From: Acanthaster planci
Taxonomy: Eukaryota; Echinodermata; Asteroidea; Valvatida; Acanthasteridae
Assembly (NCBI RefSeq): GCF_001949145.1
Contig: NW_019091597.1
Coordinates: 315,403-379,402, forward strand
Reading direction: 5' to 3'
DNA length: 64,000 nucleotides
The notes beneath the pieces were generated by a model that was not told the origin of the DNA, ran no database searches, and saw only the letters and a program-made list of their open reading frames with translations. The position numbers were made by a program, and so were the translations under genes. Below, one piece after another: positions 1 to 11,100 of the stretch (the stretch's first letter is position 1; each line of letters starts with the position of its first letter).

Positions 1-2
1 GG

Positions 3-250
3 CCTATCTGCATTTCATCGATAACAGGTGTGCAGATGCGACTGATCGACTCTACAAGCTCCGTCCAGTGATAAATGAACTGACCGAGAAGTTCAAGTCT
101 GTCTACATTCCGTCCAGCAAGATTACTACTGACGAGTCTCTTTGGAAATTCAAAGGGAGACTGAAGTTTAAGTATTACCACCCCAAGAAGTGTGGGAGGT
201 TTGGCATAAAGGTGTATCAAGTCTACCAGAGCACAAAATTTGCCATTGTA
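3..250 (+). pseudogene. piggyBac transposase, central fragment
   Basis: The frame open from the left edge resembles the catalytic core of piggyBac (PGBD, DDE_Tnp_1_7) transposases. It reads DRLYKLRPVI, then KFKSVYIPSS, then DESLWKFKGRL and RFGIKVY, which is the usual order around the first catalytic Asp (in DES). These enzymes cut and paste DNA at TTAA sites. The N-terminus lies outside the window. The frame ends after about 80 residues and the remaining catalytic segment is missing, because sequence matching the C-terminal zinc-binding tail follows almost directly from base 262. This is therefore an internally deleted relic lying in an intron of the minus-strand ADF-H gene. Family assignment is fairly sure; the deletion point is approximate. 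Confidence 0.8.
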
Positions 251-261
251 TCAATCTAGAG

Positions 262-840
262 GTAGACCAACCTGTCTTCCTGGTCCAGGTAGACTGATAG
301 GAAAACATTTTGCCGTAGAAATTCCCCAAACTGGAAAACAAGCTACATTTCTAGCAGATGGTGTGATGTTTGTTATAGAAATGGCAAAAGAAAGGAGGCT
401 AAAGTGATGTGTGAAATTTGTGAAGTGCCACTTTGCGCTGTTCCTTGTTTCAAGGAATATCACACTTTAACAGTTGCTTATTTATGCAAAGTTTCCTGTA
501 TTCCAAGACATCATAAATGAAAGAGTTCATGACATTTTATGTTTGTTCTAGAAACGGTGAATGAAAAGTGACTAAATTGATGTGTGAAATTAGCCAAGTT
601 CCACTTTGCGTAGACCAACCCGTCTCTCTGGTCCAGGTAGACTGATAGGAAAGCACTTTGCCGTAGAAATTCCCCAAACTGGAAAACAAGCTACATTCTA
701 CAGATGGTGTGATGTTTGTTATAGAAATGGCAAAAGAAAAGAGACTAAAGTGATGTGTGAAATTTGTGAAGTGTCACTTTGCGCTGTTCCTTGTTTCAAG
801 GTTTATCACACTTGAATCAACTGCTTATTTATGTAAAGTT
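262..840 (+). pseudogene. Tandemly repeated piggyBac C-terminal zinc-binding tail
   Basis: Two near-identical segments (about 262-480 and 611-840) encode the cysteine-rich C-terminus of a piggyBac transposase. A shorter, more diverged third piece lies between them (about 545-610). The right copy keeps an open frame with RWCDVCY, KVMCEICEVSLC and PCFKVYH, the CxxC/CxxC/PCF/H pattern of that domain, and a stop at 813-815. The left copy is frameshifted after KQATF. Tandem repetition of only the terminal segment of a transposase gene is unusual and suggests local duplication after insertion. Confidence 0.75.
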
Positions 841-967
841 TCCTGTATTCCAAGAAGTAGTACATGAACTTTGAGGCAAATCCTTCAAGGTTTATTATAC
901 TTGAATCAATTACTTAATCGTGTACAATTTTGGCAAACTTTTTCACAAGAATTTTCTCCTGTGTCAA

Positions 968-1105
968 GACATCGTGTAATGCAACTGCTCTCTATTTTCT
1001 TTCCTTTTTTTGGCTAACTTTTTTACAACAGTTTCCACTTATTTGAAGACATCGTGTAGTGCAACTACTCTCTTTTTTTTTCTTTTTTTGGCTAAGTTTT
1101 TACTG
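968..1105. repeat. Diverged tandem duplication, T-rich
   Basis: Two units of about 70 bp each contain an ACATCGTGTA word, a TGCAACT-CTCTC word, a long T/C tract and GGCTAA-TTTTTAC. They follow the piggyBac relic and may be its 3' flank. From 1,106 to 2,003 I see only AT-rich sequence and a moderately GC-rich patch near 1,490-1,860 with no recognisable gene. Confidence 0.5.
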
Positions 1106-2003
1106 AAAGGTTCCTTTTTTATATAAAATTGAAGATAAAGTGATTGTACATATGAGGAGAGAAAAAAAGAAATGACAAGTCTTAAAGAGAAGAAGAAAAG
1201 TGAGAAAATTGTGTTTTTCTTGTGTCTGTTTATTTTATAATTACGGGGAGGATTAGTTTGGAAAGATAGTTTTCATGGGAAGGTTCAAACTTAGAAGGGG
1301 CTGTTTATATATACCATTATATACGGAAAGGGGATTTGAATAGAACTTGCCAAATAAACTTAGAAATGTGCAAGAAAATTATAAGCAAACTTTGCGGAAA
1401 ATAAAAACATTAGGGAAATTTTATGGGAAGTCTTCACTGGGTATTAGCTGAAATAAAAACTTGTGAAGCACACTCAATGTTCAAGTTGGGGCTGGGCATT
1501 GATGCTCGGCATGCATGGACTACTGGGAAGCGGGCACACGAGCCACGGTGCCCACTAAAAGCAAGCATAGACCGTATGACTTAGCGGGCACTGCACTCTC
1601 CGCTGTGGCCAAGCGTCCTTGGGTAGTTGGTGTTGTCGCGTAGGCAAGGCAAGTGCTGGGTCCCTGGTATTTTGTTGAATGGAATCCAAATATCCCAGCA
1701 GGGTTCATGACTACACAGAGCCAGGCTGTGTGCAGTGTGTGACCAAGCAAACTTGGCAGATAGGCCTGGTGGCCAATGTAGGCATCTGCAGTTGCCGTTA
1801 GCAAAATTGGAAAAATAAACCCAGCAGCCAGGTAGGTTGCCGTAAAAACATCCCGAGGTGAAGGGGTTAAGGGTAGAGAGGGGGAAAGGACTCCTGAACC
1901 TCAAATAATAACCATGTCAAACCATCCAGTTTGTTTTCTTTCCTTGTACATTTTGGGTACCACTGCTCCATAAAAGCTAATTTAAATTATTAATTTAGCT
2001 TAC

Positions 2004-2145
2004 CTTCTGAAGCATTGTTTCCTTCGTGATATCAGTTGTTGAGTCCGTTTCCAGTGTCAAATGACAAGGCTGTAGGTGTTTACAAACTGATTCATGTACA
2101 ACTCCAAAGCGTGCTTTCTTTATGAGGGGTACATCTACTCCAATC
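2004..2145 (-). CDS. ADF-H protein exon 3
   Basis: On the minus strand a TTTCACATTTCAG acceptor precedes GATTGG, and the exon ends AGAAG before the donor GTAAGC. The 142 nt give one base that completes the Trp codon of exon 2 plus 47 codons. They carry the basic segment PLIKKARFG of the actin-binding helix and an acidic/Thr-rich tail. There are no internal stops. The phase 0 donor shows that at least one more coding exon follows. Confidence 0.82.
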
Positions 2146-5100
2146 CTGAAATGTGAAACATCGCTGAGTTTGAGCACACTATGAAGTGTAGTACTTTGCA
2201 TTGTTCCTTCATGCATCCAAGAGACAAACTGAGTTCCTTGGGGAAAAGTGTGTAGAAATGGTGTAACGATATGGAGGATTTGCAAGGTTACATATTTATA
2301 ATACTCACAAATTCCTCCCCCTCGTGTGGGACAAGTCGGCTCGAGAATTCCTACCCCATCACTACATATGTAAATGTACATGTAGCATGCATCTATTATT
2401 ATTCACTGCATTGCAGTCCCATCATCCTTCTTTTTGAAAGCAACTCAAGGTCAGAGCCAGAGTGGGGAGGAACGGGGAATTCTAGGAACAGGAAAGCAAT
2501 TGTTCACCATTGTTTTGCCCTGACTGACTTAACTGGACATGATACACAAATAAGCGGTAAGCAAACTGGTATCAAATTCACTTATTCATTGGTCAATTCA
2601 AAGCAACATACGGAAAAACCCACCCACACTTACCTTACATACCTAGTGTGGACATTCCTTTCTTTTCGTGCAGTTAAGAAAACTCAGTAAAAATACTCAT
2701 TTTTTTCTTGAACTGGGAACACTTTTTTCAGCTGGCTTTTTGTAAACGGTTTCCTTGACTATTCCTCTTCCAATATGACAGATAACCCCTACCCTTAAAA
2801 TGCCTCTAAACGTCTTTTTCATAGAAGGAGAAACGTCCTATGGACATATGTGTAAGTCCACAGGACGTCTTCCTTTCCTGTATCGTGTGGACATCTTTTG
2901 TTCACAAGTCCACACTAGATATGTAAGGTTAGCGCACTGTTCTGAACAGAAATAATTTGATGTCCTGTGTGAGAATGCACAACTGTAAATTTGTCATCAC
3001 TTAAACTGAATGAATTACTAACTCTGTCTAATAGGATCATTTATAAATGTGCCCAGCACAATTGATAAAGCTGTTCATGTCGGTAGTATCTACATGTACT
3101 TAACGAAAAAATGACAAAATGATTCTGTAAAAACAAACTTGCTCAAAACCCATCCCCAAATATATTCAAGGGTGTGATATCTCTGGTTTTGGGCAAATTG
3201 GCACTATTTTGGTTAAACATGCCAAATTTCATGTGCAACTTTTTTGCAATCAACAGGCTAGATTTTTCTGTTGCTTCTTTCTCTACCGATGTGACTGCCA
3301 GGCCAAACTTTGCATGTACTTTCCAGCACCGAACAGTACTGGACCCCTGTAATCCATGCAACTGAATCTAATGTACAGTACATGTATATGTGTAGAAAAT
3401 ACAGATTGTGTGGCTGGTGCAGCTCAAAGTGCAAGCCTTGAGTGTAAACAACATCCTGAGGCCAACCGGTTATTCATTTTTTTGGTCAGTGGGACTCTTT
3501 ACAGCCGTTACTGTATGAGAAGTAGTAATTACTAAGAATCTCCACTAGAACCCATCGTAGCACACATTTTACCGCAATTTGAAATGAGATAAATATTTTT
3601 ACACTTTCACCGGTAGCGGGCTTTGTCACAACTGGCGTAGGGTGCACAAAGTTGGGCCCTGCCTACACAGTTTTTACGTACTCTGTGTGCACAGTTTTGT
3701 ACAAGCTTTCAAACAATTTGGGGAATTAAAACTCACTGAAATGTTATTGCAACACAAATGCATAATTGCCCAAAGAGGCTTTGACTCTAGGATACAATCT
3801 TTGAGAAGACCGATCCTCAAGATACGAAATAGCAGAAATAGACGTGAATGGAATACACCGTAGGCAGGCAGGCAACAACAACTAAGTCCGCACTTGAAAA
3901 AATCCAGAACCTTGGACATGTGATGTGCATTCTTTTATACATATTCATGGTTTATACATGTGCATTGTTAAAATTGTTGCTGTTGCTTAACTTTAATACA
4001 ATTCTTAGTCATTTTTCCGTTTTATATTGCATTTTTCATCTCCTAAGAGCATGATTTTTATTTACCCAACTTTAGAAAGTTTGCAAACTAATTTTTTTTT
4101 TCTAGCCTTATGGAATTGTTTCTATGTCCTGTTGTTTATATATTCTGTTTTATCCCTTAAGTTATATTGTTGATTCAAAGTTGATTCATGCTTGTCCAGT
4201 CTGTGTTTCGGTAAGCATTTTTTATTTTCATTTCTAACTTTTATCAACATACCTGATATATTTATTCTTTTATGGGTTTATGTAACCATTTCAACAACTT
4301 GCAACTGAAGCAAACAAATAGAATAAAAATAAAAAGAAACACTTAAAGTAAAAATATGCATATTGCAAGAAAATATGGCCAATGATTGCACCAAGAGGCA
4401 GAAAAAAACATCACAGAGCATCTACAAATCAAAATTTTCCCATGGCCTTCCTTTTGTTCTTTTTTTGATTTTACACAAAAGTTTATTGGCTGGTCTTTGC
4501 AACCTTCTTGTTATTCACTTCATGCCGGGCATTTTTCAATGCTGATGATGCTGGGCCGGCATGACTATCATTTTTTCAGTTTTCAAAATCCTTCAAAAAT
4601 TCATCATCAATCTTCAAAAATTCATCGTTTATAGCAGCACCAAGTAATCTTTAGGCACTACTCTAAGTTGACAGGTGACCTTCATTGACCGCCCGAGTAT
4701 TTCAGCCAGTCCAGCAGCCTTGTAAACAGAGCCCAGATTGTGCGGTATCTTTTGTTCACAAACCTGGCTTAGTGCACTGCTGACCTCTTTTCAATAGGGG
4801 CCAAATTAGTGTGCAGCGGTACTGTGTGGCTCATCGCTGCGGTGGTGGAGCGCTTTTGTCCCCGGTGGTAATCCACTTGCTCTCAATGCCCCAAACCCTG
4901 GTATACGATTTCAAAACAAGGCTGGATTATCACCACTTTTGAGAGTGAAAAATGTCGGTAATGCCCAGCAGCCTGGTCTTTTGTTTGGAGTACGGTCTTT
5001 TGTTACAGGGCCCTGTTTCCTTTGTCCCAGTTCGGAGACCCCGACCACGCCATATAAACCATACGTCTCCGATCCCGGAGTTCCCGGCAGGAAGTGGTTA

Positions 5101-8100
5101 TTTCTCCTAAAGCAAATTGCCATAATTAGTTTCACGGGGGCTGACCCTGTCTTTATTTGTGTCTAACATTGGAGAAAATCATTTTTTCTCCTGAATTCAA
5201 CTAGCATTTGCAGGCAATTTGCAGATGTTTTCAAAGATATCATAGGTAGCTCCACTTTGCTGGTCTTTTTCACTGACATTAGGAAATAAACTCATCTGTT
5301 AGTTAGTGCGGGAAATGAAACACCAATAAGACTTGTATTCATCTTAATTCCTTTTTCTTGGCTTTTCATTTTTTCCCTCCCTCGTTCGTTTTTGTTCATA
5401 AATCAATCATAAACAAGGTACTGGAAATGAAGAAATGGAAGCACTGATTGGCCCGACATTACAAAAGCACCTTGGTAGGGGTAACCATCAAATATAGTAA
5501 ATCTTATTAATAAGACTTTTAATTGTTGCTGGAAATGTTTAGCAATCAGACAAGTTTGCCCATATTAGAGGAGAAAAACATTGCAGTTAAATAATATATT
5601 TACACAACTGTAAAGTGATTCACCAAGTTCCAAACTTTGGCCAAAAATTGCCCAGCATTTTTACAATGTTTAGTTTGTAAACCTTGCCACATTTAATTAA
5701 TCGACTTTGGTAAAAAGGGAAATTTTGGAGCTTCATTGACTGAAAAGCCCACAGCCGGACAGAGCACTCTTCTGCAATGTAGTCAAATCTTAAACGACTC
5801 TTTGTTTCAGGGTCATTAGCCTGCACCAATGTGGTTACCATTTAGATAATATTTATCAAGGAAGGACTTCATTCCATCTTTTAGAATTGTGTCCGTGAAA
5901 ATGTCTGTTCTGTTGGTCTGACAAAAACATCAGCTTCGTTCTCCCTTTCCGAGAATTTCTACCCCACACATGGACCTTGGGCGAAGGAAAACAGACCTCC
6001 AATGCAGAACTGAGTTGCTGGGATGTTTCGCCCTAGGTTTTTAAAATCCTCTCCCTGCTCTGACATTTTTAAAAGTTTATCTCTGAATGATGATAAATTC
6101 ACAGGGTTTCTGAGACTGTTGATTTGCCAGTAATGTTTCAAAAATATTGTTTTCTGAGAAACATATTTCAGACTTTTTATTTGGTTCTCTTAACAAATAT
6201 CTTGCAGTATTTTGCCCCAATCTTGACCAACCAAGTCAAGTTCCCTCGTGCTATGCAGAAAACCAATGACCGGGTTTTGTCCAAGTTTTTCTCAAATTTT
6301 TGATGTTGCTTGGTTACTGTGAAGAGTTCTTTGGATGATGTCTATGGGTCACTTTGTAAGAATGGGCTTTTCTGCCTGAACAATAGCAAACCTTATCACT
6401 TTTCCTGAGTGAAAAGTTCCCTTATTCCCTTAAGAGAATTATAACTGCAGCCCCTGGAAAACCTGTAGTGTGCCCTCTGTTGATCTACTGGAGTTTACCT
6501 TTTCTAGAAGCACATTGTTGTAACAGTCATTTTTGTTGCATGATACATATTGGTCACCAAATCATCCAAAATGAATGAGCAATAAACATGTCTTTCCTGT
6601 TTGTTTGGAAGGCCTTAATCTCAGAAGAAGCATGGAAGTATTGTTTAATAATGAGAATTACTGATATGATAACTTTGTAGTGTTTTTAAGAGCTTCAGTC
6701 TTGGATTAGTTTTTTCATAAGAAAACACTGGATTCTTATACATGTACATGATAATTCTTGCCTTGTTACACGTATAACAACACATGTGTACTTGGGTTTA
6801 TTGCAGTTTTCACAGAACCTTGCAGCTCCAGAGAGACGAGTAGAGTACTACATTAGTACTCTACTCGTCTCTCTGGAGCTGCGTAACCCATACTGCAAAG
6901 ACTAAGCTTTGTTGGAGATAATCATTTGAACTTGTTTATACTGAATCTCTGTCTGGACTGAGCTTCGTTACAATGGTCACTACTAATCTTGAAGTGGAAG
7001 ATGTACAATACATTATTGAAACTGCAAGCTTCTGTCGAGACCCTTGTTTATTTTTTGCGTCTACAACTTGAAATTACACTGCATCCCTCTAGTGGCGGAT
7101 CTTATTAGGGCCACTGAATTCTATGAGGGATAAGAGCTGCCACGATAAGAATGGTTTATACATCCTTTTCCAGTAAGCCAACTTTGGATTTCTCTACAGA
7201 TCAAACCGCTTTCTGCAAGCTGAATAATTTTTACCCAAACAGTAATTAGATTACTACGATGCAGTGTGGTACGATGCAGTTTATGTGGATCAGTGGCCAT
7301 TTTACCAGTGCTTATCGTGAGTGGTTTAAGCCAGGAGGGCCACGCAGCCAGAATGTTACCCCCCCTCGCAAAGTTTTACCACCCTGCCATTTTTCCTACC
7401 AGGCTACCCTTCCACTCCATTTTGTTGTCTTAATAGACATATCCTATAAGACGCCATTCTGAGAGGCCATTTACACTCATGCAGCTGTCTCAACCTGAGC
7501 GTGCATGCGCACTTTGGCAACTACTGCCTATTGGTCAAGAAAGAATTTCACATGCATGCGCCACCTGCATGCAAGCAGGATAGCCCCGTAGTAATGGCTT
7601 TTAATTTGCGTCGTCAGATTTTTCTATAGTTTATGTAATCGCGATTGAAGTTTACCACACTCTGTGGAAAGAGTGTGAAGAGTATGCATTTTGATATTCA
7701 GATTGGGATTGCCTGCCACCCTGCTAAAAGTATTTTAGCCAGTGAAGAACACTATGCCTTGTTAATTTGCAATTTTAAAAAATCCAAATATTCCTCAAGA
7801 TAATGGCGAAAGCAACACAATCCATGCCTGTATTGTATTTTCTTGTTCAGAGTTAAGTGGCACTACTATAAGCTAGAGCTTTGGGGGAACTGCATGCTGT
7901 GACAGTATATTTTGTTGCTTCATTGCAACAACAGCTAATATGGTACATGATGCATTTGAGATATGAACAGTTTCAGTTTGAATGTCTTATGCGCTTATTT
8001 TAGAATAACACTTTCTTAAAAAACAAAGTACACTGGATGGATGGGTTGCTATAGTTGCCTGGGGCTTTTCTACATGACGTCTGATGGGTTATACCATTTG

Positions 8101-11100
8101 TTGAGTGAAATACAGTAGATATACATAAACAATGTACGCCTGTTTCAAAGCTCAAGATTTTGGATCATTCCAGATCACTTCCAAAGGAAAACCTTTTGGT
8201 TCGGTCTCCAAAACTGTATTTCCTGGTGAGGTTTTTAAGAAGTAAAAATTTTGTACAAATGTCATTTTCCAGAAAATTAATAAAAGCAATTTTGCCAGAT
8301 TCCCAACTCGCACTCTGACTTGTGAGGAAGGATAATAACAGGAGCCAAATATATTGCAGGGCCAAATGTTTCATGTTCATAACATTTGATCTACGTTCAT
8401 CTTGTTAGACTAAAGTCATAGAAACTCTTACATCCATTGTATATTGATTAGAAATGCTCTGTGTCTCCCTTATTACTTAAAAATCTGTTGACTAAATATA
8501 CAGCATGTCATTTTTTTCTGGATTTGGCATGCAAATATGTACATTTTAAAATGTACCCAACTACATGCTCATAATGAATTGTGTCGGACGTCAGGGCCAG
8601 GTGCATTTGCCTTCGATCCATGCCTGTTTTTAACCATTTAAAATGTACTGCATTTTAACATTGAACTGGAATTCTGTTACATGGACAAAATTTCAATATA
8701 TATAGTTTGTCAGGAAATTACTTGTTAGCGTGGTTCTGGCTGAAAAGTGGATTCCTACGTAGATTTTTTAAGCATAAAGAAGCTTCGATCCAATCCAGAA
8801 CAAGTGGCATCGGCATTTAGGAAAGACAGAGTTCTCCATGAGGGGTTTTAGCAGGGCGGGCCACCCTGCCAAAAGATTAGACCGCCCAGCTAAAGTTTTG
8901 CTACCCAGCCAAATTCTCACCGCCTTGCTCTTTTTCCCATTGGATTTTCCCTATTCTCCATCATCTTCACAGTTCATTTGAATGCAAAGATGTTTACTAC
9001 ACTTTATGGAACAAACATGATGAGTTTGCCATCATTATTCAGCACAACAGAAAAGCACCTCACACCATTTGTGATCAAAGCAGAATGCAGAACACATGTA
9101 GTACAAAAGCACAAAATCAAGAAATTCTCAATTAGAAGAGAAGCTTGCTACAATGGCTCTAGCCAGCTTTTTATATGAGAAAAAAACTTGTCACTATTTT
9201 TCGAAACTGGTTAAACAGACTCAGAACTGGAAGTGTTGTCACCTTTGACGATCCTGTTAGTCCAAATTAAAAACTTTAATGTTAAAAGTAATTTTGTACA
9301 TGTAGTTTTTACAATACATGAGGTGGACTACTGACTATATTTCACCGGTATTATAGGATTTTGTCACTGGAATCGTGATGTAACCCCATTCTAAAAGAGG
9401 TCTTGGGTTATAATTTCACATTTTATTTGTATATGACTATGTATTCCTTTTGCATACTGTAATTGTTCTTTCCTGAGCTTTTGACTTTTCTACTGGTAAG
9501 AATGCAGTGTTCCAGTCGTGAACCTTTGATCTATTGCCTATTCCTTTTGTCAAATAGCCTACTCTTTATTTTGTTTATCTCTAATGTTCCTGCTTTCCTA
9601 GGAGATCACAGGATGCTCTTTGTATCCACTGACTTTATTCTCTGACTAGTACACCAGTGTGTACATTCCCAGTAAACTTTTCAGGAGATCAGCAGGATGT
9701 TGCGACACTTAATCCCTAGTTGTTGTTCACACCTTACCCAAGCTGTGAAAGCTATGAACTTCAGCTGAGTGCTCATCTGCAGATTTTGAATATACACTGT
9801 ATGTGTAAGTCAGGACTTATTATCCATCACATCCATGGTGTAAGTTAACGACTGACAGTAGTCCTACAGTTAGGACTGATGCTTTTGCAAAGCTTTTCTA
9901 TGGTTTATTTGAACAGGGTTTCGTGAATATTCAGTAGATTCTGATATGCACTGAATTAATCAGAAGTTAGAGATACGAATTGTCTCTTGGTCAAGCTTTA
10001 GACTTTGTTTTCATATAGACCTATATATAAACAGTCTGATTAAGAGTTGGAGTTTTCGCCAACTGATTCCTACTTTATGATATGTTGGACTGAGAAATGT
10101 ATTCCTAGGGTGATCCTGTCTAGTTTTAAGATTTGTTTTAAGTCAGTGCCTCAGATATATTTTCCCTTTACATGTTAATTTACAAGTTACATGCACGATG
10201 GTATTTTATTTTGAGGTTTATACAAAATGTACAGCTACCAAAGCACGTAACCCATAGAAAGTCGGTTGAGCTGGTCTGACCTTGTAACTGTTTTTATATT
10301 ACTAATGTGGCATGGACCACTATGCTCTCTATCTTAGGCTCTCTATCTTAGTTACTGATCTGCATGTTCTGAAAGAGGGTGCCGGACGGGAGTTTCTGTA
10401 GTCCATCTGAAGAGCTGTTCCCAGGCATCTCAGCCACCAAGCTTCATATATTGTGACTTGCAGACACAGCACAAGTACACCTTGGCATCTTTGGCATTAA
10501 TCACCAACATCAACCTTGCAAGATCCACAAGTATTCCTTTGCATTACATTTCTCCTGCTGAACTTTTGCTCTTCACTTTGCCAACTGGCTACACAATATG
10601 ACAGACTCCTGTTCTCCCACCTTGGAACAACTCATTGCAACTCATCTCTAATCTAGAACTTTGGTGCCATTTTTTTCTTGAGCTCAAAGTGTATTCTAAC
10701 TTAACAAGATCCAGCATTTTTCTGTAAATCTCCTATTTCAATTTATGGCCATCTGAATTGGTGCTCTCTGGATTCACTTAATATTTCTCATATTGATTGG
10801 CTTGTATATCCCCTCCAATAAAACAAAATCTCTTTTGTACATACGTTAAATCCTGAGTTGTGTGAGGTCAAGAGTTTTTTCAAAAGGAAATTAAATTAAT
10901 ATGAAATTTGGTTCCTGCTATTTTGAAATGTGAACCACGGGTTACTTTACTATGGAGTTATTTTTGAGATCTGGAATTAGGGAAGTGACTGCACATCATC
11001 CACTCGCACTGTGAGCACATACACACTGTACATGTAATTCTGAACCATCCACTTGACGGGGAGTTCAGATCAGTAAAACAAAGAAAATACCCCCAAAAAG

